From assembly GCA_002338605.1 (NCBI GenBank), contig DDIP01000122.1:252-6871 (forward strand): a stretch of 6,620 nucleotides of DNA, given 5' to 3'. This document shows positions 1 to 6,524 of the stretch, piece by piece. A program made the position numbers and the translations under genes. Below the pieces are notes generated by a model that did not search any database, was not told where the DNA came from, and saw only the letters and a program-made list of their open reading frames with translations. This stretch comes from Proteobacteria bacterium UBA1847. GTDB lineage: Bacteria > Pseudomonadota > Gammaproteobacteria > Steroidobacterales > Woeseiaceae. The stretch's first letter is position 1, and each line of letters begins with the position of its first letter.

Positions 1-225
1 CCCGGTAGCGGCGGCAACCGCGGCTTCGTCGGCCGGACGGGAATCTACGAGCTGATCACGGTCAACGACGCGATGCGTGAGATGATTCATGATGGCGTCA
101 GTGAACAGGAACTCGAGCGACACGCGAGGAAGTTCAGTACCAACATCCGCGCTGACGGCTGCCGCCTGGTGTTGTCCGGTCGTACAACACTGGATGAAGT
201 ATTGCGCGTCACCCGCGAAGACTAG
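1..225 (+). CDS. gspE: GspE, type II secretion system ATPase, C-terminal 74 residues (5' partial)
   Basis: This is the 3' end of an open frame that enters from the left edge in frame 1 and stops at TAG 223-225. The visible protein contains GRTGIYEL (residues 11-18), the conserved block that follows the zinc-binding loop in GspE/PilB secretion ATPases. It ends in a typical GspE tail: IRADG, then a GRTTLDEVLRVTRED terminus. GspE is the cytoplasmic hexameric ATPase that powers pseudopilus assembly in type II secretion through contacts with GspL and GspF. The Walker boxes lie outside the window. No cysteine occurs in the first 18 visible residues, although the second CxxC of the family's tetracysteine motif would be expected just before the GRTGIYE block. 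gspF begins 9 nt after the stop, which indicates an operon. The family call is secure. GspE is preferred over PilB because of the tail and the GspF-type neighbour. Confidence 0.92.
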   Translation, partial: PGSGGNRGFVGRTGIYELITVNDAMREMIHDGVSEQELERHARKFSTNIRADGCRLVLSGRTTLDEVLRVTRED

Positions 226-234
226 GCTCGACAC

Positions 235-1449
235 ATGGGTGCCTTCGAATACGTTGCGATGGATCAGGCCGGCAAGCAAACCAAGGGTTTGCTTGAAGGC
301 GATACGCCAAAGCATGTTCGGCAACAGCTTCGCGATCGAAAACTGTTGCCGGTCAGCGTTACTGAAGTTGCCCACAAGGAGGCTCGCCGACAGCGCAGCT
401 TTTCACTGCGCAAGGGCATCTCATCCGGCGAACTCGCGCTGATCACGCGGCAAATGGCATCGCTTTCGCAATCCGGTATGCCGCTTGAAGAAACCCTGCT
501 CGCTGTTTCGCAGCAAAATGACAATCCGCGGACACAGAGCATTCTGCTGGGCGTCCGCGCCAAAGTCATGGAGGGTCATACGCTGGCCGACGGGCTCGGT
601 GAATTTCCGCAAGCCTTCCCGGAGCTGTACCGGGCCACGGTCGCTGCTGGCGAAAACTCGGGTCACCTCGACATCGTGCTTGAGCGGCTTGCTGACTACA
701 CGGAATCGCGCCAGGAGCTTCGCCAGAATATCACCAACGCGATGGTCTATCCGGTTGCGCTGATCGTCATGGCCCTCGGTATCATCAGCTTCATGCTGGC
801 AACCGTTGTGCCGAAAATCGTCGGTGTTTTTGAAAGCACACGGGCCGAGTTGCCGGGACTGACGCGTGGTCTGATTGCAACCAGCGATTTCCTGCGTGAC
901 CACTGGTTGCTGCTGATAATCGGCATTGCCGGCGTGATATACGGCCTGTGGTGGTTACTGCAGCAAGAAGGTCCACGTCGCCGTTACCATCGGTTTTTGC
1001 TGCGCATGCCGATTACCGGTCGTCTGACGCGCGGGATCAACACCGCACGCTTCACACGGACACTCAGTATTCTTGCCGGCAGCGGAGTCCCCATTCTTGA
1101 AGCCCTGAAAATTTCATCGGAAGTCGTTGAAAATCTGCCGATGCGGGATGCCGTTACCGAAGCGACTGTCCGCGTTCGTGAGGGTGGCTCAATCAGCAAA
1201 TCACTTGCTGCAAGCAGGTTGTTTCCGCCGATGATGATCCACCTGGTGTCGAGTGGCGAATCCGGCGGCCGACTCGAAGAAATGCTCGGTCGTGCCGCTG
1301 CGGGGCAGGAGCGCGAAGTCAATGGCCTAATTGCCGCATTACTTGGTATATTGCAGCCATTGGTGATCGTGTTGATGGGCGGCATCGTGCTATTGATTGT
1401 GCTTGCGATCTTGCTGCCCATTTTCGAGATCAATAATCTTATTCGATAA
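235..1449 (+). CDS. gspF: GspF, type II secretion system inner-membrane platform protein
   Basis: This complete 404-residue protein has the usual family length. GspF is the polytopic inner-membrane protein at the centre of the type II secretion assembly platform, where it contacts GspE and GspL and helps pseudopilin assembly. The N-terminus (MGAFEYVAMDQAGKQTKG, then a VRQQLRDRKLLPVSV block) is the GspF signature rather than that of PilC. Two homologous cytoplasmic T2SSF domains are visible at about residues 69-193 and 271-394, with the paired motifs VAAGENSGHLD (137-147) and VSSGESGGRLEEML (338-351). Hydrophobic membrane segments lie at about 170-194, 223-243 and 369-398. The start is the ATG 9 nt after the gspE stop. 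A weak AGG overlapping that stop (224-226) is the only candidate ribosome site, so coupled translation is likely. No frameshift or missing motif is seen. Confidence 0.96.
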   Translation: MGAFEYVAMDQAGKQTKGLLEGDTPKHVRQQLRDRKLLPVSVTEVAHKEARRQRSFSLRKGISSGELALITRQMASLSQSGMPLEETLLAVSQQNDNPRTQSILLGVRAKVMEGHTLADGLGEFPQAFPELYRATVAAGENSGHLDIVLERLADYTESRQELRQNITNAMVYPVALIVMALGIISFMLATVVPKIVGVFESTRAELPGLTRGLIATSDFLRDHWLLLIIGIAGVIYGLWWLLQQEGPRRRYHRFLLRMPITGRLTRGINTARFTRTLSILAGSGVPILEALKISSEVVENLPMRDAVTEATVRVREGGSISKSLAASRLFPPMMIHLVSSGESGGRLEEMLGRAAAGQEREVNGLIAALLGILQPLVIVLMGGIVLLIVLAILLPIFEINNLIR

Positions 1450-1468
1450 TTGGGTCTTTACGACTGAT

Positions 1469-1473
1469 GAGGT
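1469..1473 (+). promoter_or_regulatory. Probable ribosome binding site of the acidic small protein
   Basis: GAGGT lies 5 nt upstream of the ATG at 1479 and is a good Shine-Dalgarno match. It overlaps the earlier in-frame ATG at 1467, which has no comparable purine-rich stretch before it. This favours 1479 as the true start of the downstream gene. Confidence 0.5.
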
Positions 1474-1478
1474 GTGGG

Positions 1479-1790
1479 ATGGTCGGCGATATTAATGATA
1501 TTGATGACATCGATGATATTGATGATGTAGAAGACGACGATTCGGTCGATGATGACGATGACGACATTGCGGGTGCGATAGCAGACGGCGACATCGAAGT
1601 TGATTTTGGTGAAACAGTTGGCGATCTTTCTGCGGAATTCAACGTGGAAGAGCTGGTCGCCAGGATTGAAGCGACAGATGCAAAGGATGTGGCTGAACGC
1701 GCGAGAATTCGCAAGCGACTTGAAGAAATTCGAGAGATGAAAGAAAGCGAGCTGGACGATACCTATAATTTCAAGTTCGATGATGACTAG
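1479..1790 (+). CDS. Hypothetical Asp-rich acidic small protein downstream of gspF
   Basis: This 103-residue protein is not confidently recognised. The start at 1479 is chosen for the GAGGT 5 nt upstream; the in-frame ATG at 1467 would add four residues (MRCG). It has no signal peptide, membrane segment or cysteine, so a soluble cytoplasmic protein is likely. Its composition is extreme: I count 28 Asp and 13 Glu against 10 Lys+Arg. Residues about 4-30 are an Asp/Ile then poly-Asp tract. A middle section (about 31-60) is mixed acidic and hydrophobic. Residues about 62-96 form a charged, probably helical segment (RIRKRLEEIREMKESELDD), and the protein ends in FKFDDD. The charged helix with an acidic end loosely recalls the small PA3496-type proteins of Pseudomonas, but this is from memory and weak. 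It lies 29 nt after gspF and is probably co-transcribed with it. A role in secretion is possible but unsupported. The lower GC of this gene follows from its GAT/GAA codons and is not evidence of transfer. Confidence 0.7.
   Translation: MVGDINDIDDIDDIDDVEDDDSVDDDDDDIAGAIADGDIEVDFGETVGDLSAEFNVEELVARIEATDAKDVAERARIRKRLEEIREMKESELDDTYNFKFDDD
1488..1523 (+). repeat. Degenerate 9-bp tandem repeat (4 units) encoding Asp-Ile-Asp triplets
   Basis: Four consecutive 9-bp units of the form GAY-ATY-RAT encode DIN, DID, DID and DID at the N-terminus of the acidic protein. The units differ at third codon positions and at one first codon position. The tract runs on into further GAT/GAC codons to about 1565. 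The pattern fits past expansion by replication slippage followed by synonymous drift, or simply selection for an acidic stretch. Confidence 0.7.
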
Positions 1791-1793
1791 CGA

Positions 1794-4700
1794 CTAACGA
1801 AAGTCCCTGGAGCTCACACTCAGGTCCCCCAGCATTTCTGAATGGTCAAACAGTTGTCGTGCGATGACATGGATGACCTTCCCTTCGATCTGCAACTCCC
1901 CGGCAATACCGAGCAAGCGCGCATTCAGTAATGCCGCGCGATACTCCTCGGCAATCTTCTTCCAGAGAATCGCATTGATTTGCCCGGTTTCGTCCTCCAG
2001 CGTCACGAACGTCACACCACTCGCCGTACCGGGTCGCTGTTTGGTGATAACCAACCCTGCAACGTTAATCACCTGACCATTTAGTCGTCCGGGTAATGTT
2101 GCTGCGGTGACATAGTTGTAACGGTCCAGGTGATAGCGTAACAGGCACATCGGATGCCGTTCGAGCGTGAGGCCCGTACTTTGGTAATCCGCGACGATGT
2201 TCTGGCCTTCAGTGGGTTGCTTCAACATTGGCATTGCCTCGAAGCCCTGCATTGACTGAAACAGGGGTAAGGGCTTTTCAGCGCCGGCAACCGCCCAACG
2301 CGCACGATGTCGGTCACCGGCAAGTGTTCGCAACGCACCCGATGTCGCCAGTACATTGAGCTCGCGTCGATCGAGACCGGCGCGTTCCAGCAGGCTTTGC
2401 ACCTGTCGATACTCACCGTGTGCACGCTCGGCAACAATTCGTCGACCAGCCTCCTCTGACAGGCCTTTGACCATGCGTAAACCCAGGCGTAAGACTGCCG
2501 CGCTGCCCTCGCCGTGTTCGAGACTGCAGTCCCAGTCGCTGTGATTAATATCCACGGCATTGACCTCGACACCGTGGCGTCGGACATCCTGCACAAGCTG
2601 TGAAGCGGAATAAAAGCCCATCGGTTGGCTGTTCAGCAATGCGCAGGTAAATGCTGCCGGCGTGTGGCACTTCAACCAGCACGACACATAGACCAGCAGA
2701 GCAAAACTCGCCGAGTGCGATTCCGGAAAACCGTATTCTCCGAAGCCCTCGATCTGGCGAAAAATCTGCCGCGCAAAACTTTCATCGTAACCGCGTTCAC
2801 GCATGCCAGAGATCAACTTGTCTTCGAAAGGACCCAGGCCTCCGCGCCGCTTCCAGGCCGCCATCGCGCGTCGTAGCTGATCGGCTTCACCGGGCGAAAA
2901 ACCTGCTGCCACCACGGCCAGCTGCATCACCTGTTCCTGGAAAATGGGCACGCCCAGGGTGCGCTGCAACACGCCTTTCACTTCTTCGCTGGGATAGTTG
3001 ACGGCCTCCTCGCCATTTCGCCGCCTGAGGTAGGGGTGCACCATGTCACCCTGAATCGGGCCCGGCCGGATAATTGCGACTTCGATCACCAGGTCGTAAT
3101 AGCACCGCGGTTTCAGTCTTGGCAACATCGCCATTTGCGCACGCGATTCAATCTGGAACACGCCCATCGTGTCGCCGTCGCAGATCATGTCGTACACGCG
3201 CGGGTCTTCGGCCGGCACGCTGGCCAGCGTGTAGTCCCGGCCGTCGAATTCGCGAATCAAATCGAAACTGCGCCGAATCGCTGTCAGCATGCCAAGACCC
3301 AGTACATCGACTTTCAGAAGACCCAGGTCCTCGAGATCGTTTTTCTCCCACTGGATCACTGTACGATCCGGCATCGTTGCGTTCTCGATGGGCACCAGCT
3401 CGTACAACGGCGCATCGGAAATGACAAAGCCACCCACGTGCTGCGACAAATGCCGTGGAAAGCCGATGATTTCGCGCACCAGGTACAGGAGTCTCTTGAT
3501 AATCGGGCTGTCGGGATCGAGTCCGGCTTCGAGGATGCGGCTGTCATCAACCTTGCGACCATCCCACCACTGCATCGAGCGGGACAGGCGGCTGATCTGC
3601 AAATCGCTTAAACCGAGCACCTTGCCAACATCGCGCAATGCACTCCGTGGACGATAAGTAATCACCGTGGCAGCAAGCGCTGCCCGTTCACGTCCGTATT
3701 TGGCGTAGAGGTATTGAATGACCTCTTCACGGCGTTCGTGTTCGAAATCAACATCGATGTCGGGCGGTTCGTTGCGTTCCTTCGAAATAAAGCGCTCCAC
3801 GAGCACCTGCATGCGATCCGGGTCGACTTCGGTAATCCCCAAACAAAAACAAACCGCCGAGTTCGCGGCCGACCCCCGTCCCTGGCAAAGAATCTGCTGT
3901 GATCGCGCGAACGCGACAATGTCCTGCACGGTGAGAAAATAGGATTCGTACTGCAACTCGGCGATCAGCTTCAACTCGTGTTCGACAAGCGTGTGGACTT
4001 TGGCAGGGACACCACCCGGCCAGCGCCTTTGCATACCTTCCTCGGTGAGCGTCCTCAAATAACTGGCCGGCGTCTCCCCTGCCGGTATCAGTTCACTCGG
4101 GTACTCGTAGCGCAATTCGTCGAGCGAAAAATCGATGCGCTCGGCAATGCGGACCGACTCGGCCAGAAGCTCCGCCGGATAGATACGCTCCAGGCCCGCC
4201 AGTGATCGCAGATGACGCTCACCGTTGGCGTACAAGGCAAAGCCTGCCTTGTCGATGGTTGTACCCAGGCGAATGGCCGTCACGGCATCCTGCAGTATGC
4301 GGCGTGCACGAATATGCATGTGCACATCACCTGAGGCCACCAGCGGCAGCTTCAGGCGTCGGCCTTCGGCACCTAGTTTTTCCAGCTGCTCGCGTTGCCG
4401 GCCATCGGCGAGTAACTCAACAGCGATCCACAAGCGATCACGAAAGGTCTCGCGTATCCAGTGATCTTCAACATCGAGTGTCAGGTCTTTGTCCGGCACC
4501 CATAACACAAGGCAACCGGGCAAGCCGCTTTCAAAGTCGAGTCGCGTCAACGCGTAACTGCCCTTCTCTGCTGCACGTCGTGCATTCGTGATGAGCTGGC
4601 AAAGCGCTGCATAACCCCGAATGTTCTGCACCAGCACAACCAGCTTGCGACCGCTTTGCAGGCGCAACTCGGACCCAATGATCAGTTTTTTTAAGCCCGC

Positions 4701-4898
4701 CTGTTTGGCGGCTGCATGTGCGCGCACGATGCCCGACATCGAACACTCGTCGCTGATCGCGAGCGCTTCATAGCCGAGTTCCGCAGCCATCTCAACCAGT
4801 TCTTCCGGATGGGAGGCTCCGCGTAAGAACGTAAAATTACTGAGTGCATGTAATTCGGCATAACGAATACCGCCGGGCGCCTTAGCCGAAGATGCCAT
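1794..4898 (-). CDS. dnaE2: DnaE2 (ImuC), error-prone DNA polymerase III alpha-type subunit
   Basis: This complete 1034-residue C-family polymerase has normal DnaE2 length. DnaE2 performs translesion synthesis and damage-induced mutagenesis together with ImuA and ImuB. The N-terminal PHP domain starts at YAELHALSNFTFLRGASHP (13-31). Its metal site is degenerate in the DnaE2 manner: some ligands are kept (H17, D191, H193), others are replaced (R26 where DnaE has the LDG aspartate, E51 in place of His). The palm contains PDIDVDF with catalytic D382 and D384, and KVDVLGLG with the third aspartate D531. These match D401, D403 and D555 of E. coli DnaE, so the enzyme should be active. Other conserved blocks are GRGSAANS (340-347), FPRHLSQHVGG (480-490), and FGEYGFPESHSASFA (719-733). 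A helix-hairpin-helix region spans about 803-857 and an OB fold about 935-1015; the protein ends in SRDFR. The ATG lies inside the 3' end of imuB (17-nt overlap), with no strong ribosome site, which suggests translational coupling. It converges on the acidic gene with 3 bp between stops. Confidence 0.97.
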   Translation of the reverse strand: MASSAKAPGGIRYAELHALSNFTFLRGASHPEELVEMAAELGYEALAISDECSMSGIVRAHAAAKQAGLKKLIIGSELRLQSGRKLVVLVQNIRGYAALCQLITNARRAAEKGSYALTRLDFESGLPGCLVLWVPDKDLTLDVEDHWIRETFRDRLWIAVELLADGRQREQLEKLGAEGRRLKLPLVASGDVHMHIRARRILQDAVTAIRLGTTIDKAGFALYANGERHLRSLAGLERIYPAELLAESVRIAERIDFSLDELRYEYPSELIPAGETPASYLRTLTEEGMQRRWPGGVPAKVHTLVEHELKLIAELQYESYFLTVQDIVAFARSQQILCQGRGSAANSAVCFCLGITEVDPDRMQVLVERFISKERNEPPDIDVDFEHERREEVIQYLYAKYGRERAALAATVITYRPRSALRDVGKVLGLSDLQISRLSRSMQWWDGRKVDDSRILEAGLDPDSPIIKRLLYLVREIIGFPRHLSQHVGGFVISDAPLYELVPIENATMPDRTVIQWEKNDLEDLGLLKVDVLGLGMLTAIRRSFDLIREFDGRDYTLASVPAEDPRVYDMICDGDTMGVFQIESRAQMAMLPRLKPRCYYDLVIEVAIIRPGPIQGDMVHPYLRRRNGEEAVNYPSEEVKGVLQRTLGVPIFQEQVMQLAVVAAGFSPGEADQLRRAMAAWKRRGGLGPFEDKLISGMRERGYDESFARQIFRQIEGFGEYGFPESHSASFALLVYVSCWLKCHTPAAFTCALLNSQPMGFYSASQLVQDVRRHGVEVNAVDINHSDWDCSLEHGEGSAAVLRLGLRMVKGLSEEAGRRIVAERAHGEYRQVQSLLERAGLDRRELNVLATSGALRTLAGDRHRARWAVAGAEKPLPLFQSMQGFEAMPMLKQPTEGQNIVADYQSTGLTLERHPMCLLRYHLDRYNYVTAATLPGRLNGQVINVAGLVITKQRPGTASGVTFVTLEDETGQINAILWKKIAEEYRAALLNARLLGIAGELQIEGKVIHVIARQLFDHSEMLGDLSVSSRDFR

Positions 4899-6522
4899 GC
4901 AGGTACCAGTCCGGCTTTCGCTGTCGATTGCGAAAAACCCACAGACGCATGCCAGCGCTGTTCAGCGCCGTGTAGTAATCGCGCGAAATACTGCACTCAT
5001 CCCACCAGCCGGTTTCAAGTCGTTCGGGCCCGTCCAGCAGTGTTAACCGACAGCCTTTGTGCAGTGGGTATGCACCGTCTGCCGGTAACAAGGCGGGTTC
5101 CGGCAACATCCACAACGGACGCTGCAGGTCGCTCCTGTTCACCAGGATCGTGACGGACCGGTCCGACAAAGGATGCTGCAGGCAAAAGGCATACTCGGGG
5201 CGATGCTCGGCGACAATATTCATGGTATTGACGGATTGATCGCCGATGCGTGCGATCAGGCGCTCGGCGAGTTGTGTGATTGAATACCGCCGCCTCTGTT
5301 TGCCGCCCTTGAGGTGAAACCCTAACTTGCCGGTCTCGACCTGCAATGGCTGCGACAAACCGCTGCGCAAACGCACCGCGATGACGGCTGCTCGCAGGCG
5401 CAAGGTATCGAAGCGAATCTTCAGAAGGTCGAACCAGCGTGTCGCAGAACGATCCGCCAGCGCCGAGCCCAGCCATAATTCCGTGGCCGGGCCTTTGAGA
5501 TGGAAAAAACTGAAACACAGGCGCTGTGTGCCGAGTTGCCGCGCCAGTAAAAATTGTTCGTGCGACAACAACAACTCATGGCAGATATTCAACAATAATT
5601 CGCGATCGGATTGTTCCTCGCTCATCTCGAAATCGGCACAGAAACGTTCGGGCGCACGCCATGAGTCACGCGGATCCGGCAAATGCCCCAATGCGCGATC
5701 GAGCTCGAGCAGGCGCTCTGAGCCAAAACGCCGCGCAAAACCTTCGCGCGGCAATCGCAGACAATCGCCAATGTGCTTAATGCCCATTCCGGCCAGCGCC
5801 GCGCGCTGCCCCTCTGGCCAGTGCAAACAGTCGAGCGGCAAAGCGCGCAACGCAGACGCCAGGTTTTCTTCGGCGCGAATACAGACACGTCGACCCGCTC
5901 TTGCAAGGCAGGTAGCACCCAGCGGCGTCGGCGCAATCGCCATCGCTGCCGAAAAACCCTGTTCATCGAGACCCTGTGCAATCGCCTGCCGTAATTTTGG
6001 CAGCCCGCCGAACAAGCGCAGGCTGCCAGCGATCTCCAGCAACAACACATTCTTGCTGGCAATGCTTACGAACGAGGAAAAACGTTCCAGCCAGGTTGCG
6101 AGCCGCTCCAGTACCTGTTGCTCGCGAACCGGGCTGCGTTCTTCAAGCTTAAGTGTTGGCAGCAGGGCGAGTGCTGCATTGGTTGACTGGCCGGGCATGA
6201 TGCCCGCTGTCGCGGCCAGCGGGTCGGTCTGTAACACCCGGTAAATGCCATGCTGTTCTTCCACGATCGCGAGCGCCCCATCCGAAGTGCGACAGGCCTC
6301 CAGTGGCAGATTGGGCAGGTAGATACAAAACCACAGCCGGCGAACGCGCGTGGGTGTCAGGGATAAAGCGTGTGGCGGCGGCAGTGCCTCCGTAAACGGC
6401 AGGGTTTGCTGTTTACCAGAGGGGGCCAGATTAGGGCTACGACTTTTTCTGCGCCCTCCGGGCTCCGAAAGTCGTTGGGCGGTGTCCCGTAACGCGACGG
6501 GTGATTTCCATGCCCGGGACAT
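4882..6522 (-). CDS. imuB: ImuB, inactive Y-family polymerase homologue of the mutasome, with N-terminal extension
   Basis: ImuB is the non-catalytic Y-family protein that recruits DnaE2 and ImuA to the beta sliding clamp. The conserved core begins at RRLWFCIYLPNLPLEA (61-76), where Y-family enzymes have their first catalytic aspartates; here the aligned positions are C66 and Y68. The second catalytic block, SxDEAYLD in DinB, reads SKNVLLLE (156-163), with Asp-Glu replaced by Asn-Val. The protein is therefore catalytically dead, as is normal for ImuB. The C-terminus has family blocks GWWDECSISRDYY (505-517), LWVF and WYLHGIFG. At 546 residues it is longer than most ImuB (roughly 470-500 from memory) because of a basic, Pro-rich N-terminal extension of about 60 residues. 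No in-frame ATG, GTG or TTG occurs between residue 1 and the conserved core, so the extension is forced. It contains QQTLPF (38-43), a good match to hexameric beta-clamp motifs. The ATG is 2 nt after the imuA stop, without a Shine-Dalgarno, so coupled translation is likely. Confidence 0.95.
   Translation of the reverse strand: MSRAWKSPVALRDTAQRLSEPGGRRKSRSPNLAPSGKQQTLPFTEALPPPHALSLTPTRVRRLWFCIYLPNLPLEACRTSDGALAIVEEQHGIYRVLQTDPLAATAGIMPGQSTNAALALLPTLKLEERSPVREQQVLERLATWLERFSSFVSIASKNVLLLEIAGSLRLFGGLPKLRQAIAQGLDEQGFSAAMAIAPTPLGATCLARAGRRVCIRAEENLASALRALPLDCLHWPEGQRAALAGMGIKHIGDCLRLPREGFARRFGSERLLELDRALGHLPDPRDSWRAPERFCADFEMSEEQSDRELLLNICHELLLSHEQFLLARQLGTQRLCFSFFHLKGPATELWLGSALADRSATRWFDLLKIRFDTLRLRAAVIAVRLRSGLSQPLQVETGKLGFHLKGGKQRRRYSITQLAERLIARIGDQSVNTMNIVAEHRPEYAFCLQHPLSDRSVTILVNRSDLQRPLWMLPEPALLPADGAYPLHKGCRLTLLDGPERLETGWWDECSISRDYYTALNSAGMRLWVFRNRQRKPDWYLHGIFG
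6394..6411 (-). other. Putative beta-clamp-binding motif QQTLPF in the ImuB N-terminal extension
   Basis: Residues 38-43 of ImuB fit the hexameric clamp-binding pattern Q-x-x-L-P-hydrophobic seen in Hda (QLSLPL) and related clamp partners. The motif sits in a basic, proline- and serine-rich, probably disordered segment, which would make it accessible. Known ImuB proteins instead carry the motif internally, between the little-finger domain and the C-terminal region. Function is inferred from pattern match only. Confidence 0.5.
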
Positions 6523-6524
6523 GA

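Noticed and set aside
1467..1478. Upstream in-frame ATG as start of the acidic gene
   Set aside because: It has no purine-rich ribosome site before it, whereas GAGGT is well placed for the ATG at 1479; it remains possible and would add only four residues.
1806..1828. Possible stem (CCTGGAG with CTCAGG) near the dnaE2 stop as a terminator
   Set aside because: The stem is short with a bulge, lies inside the dnaE2 coding end, and has no T-tract on either strand.
3036..3611. Plus-strand open frame of 191 codons opposite dnaE2
   Set aside because: It lies over the catalytic palm region of dnaE2; its His/Arg/Gln-rich composition fits an antisense shadow and no domain is recognised.
6193..6223. 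Adjacent inverted repeats (GGGCAT-G-ATGCCC, and CCCGCTG with CAGCGGG around a 7-nt spacer)
   Set aside because: They fall inside the conserved imuB core coding for a normal family segment and have no T-run; they are most likely chance in GC-rich coding sequence.
5327..6244. Plus-strand open frame of 305 codons opposite imuB
   Set aside because: It is antisense to a well-conserved imuB, is rich in Arg/Ser/Ala as expected for a GC-rich shadow frame, and shows no recognisable motif.
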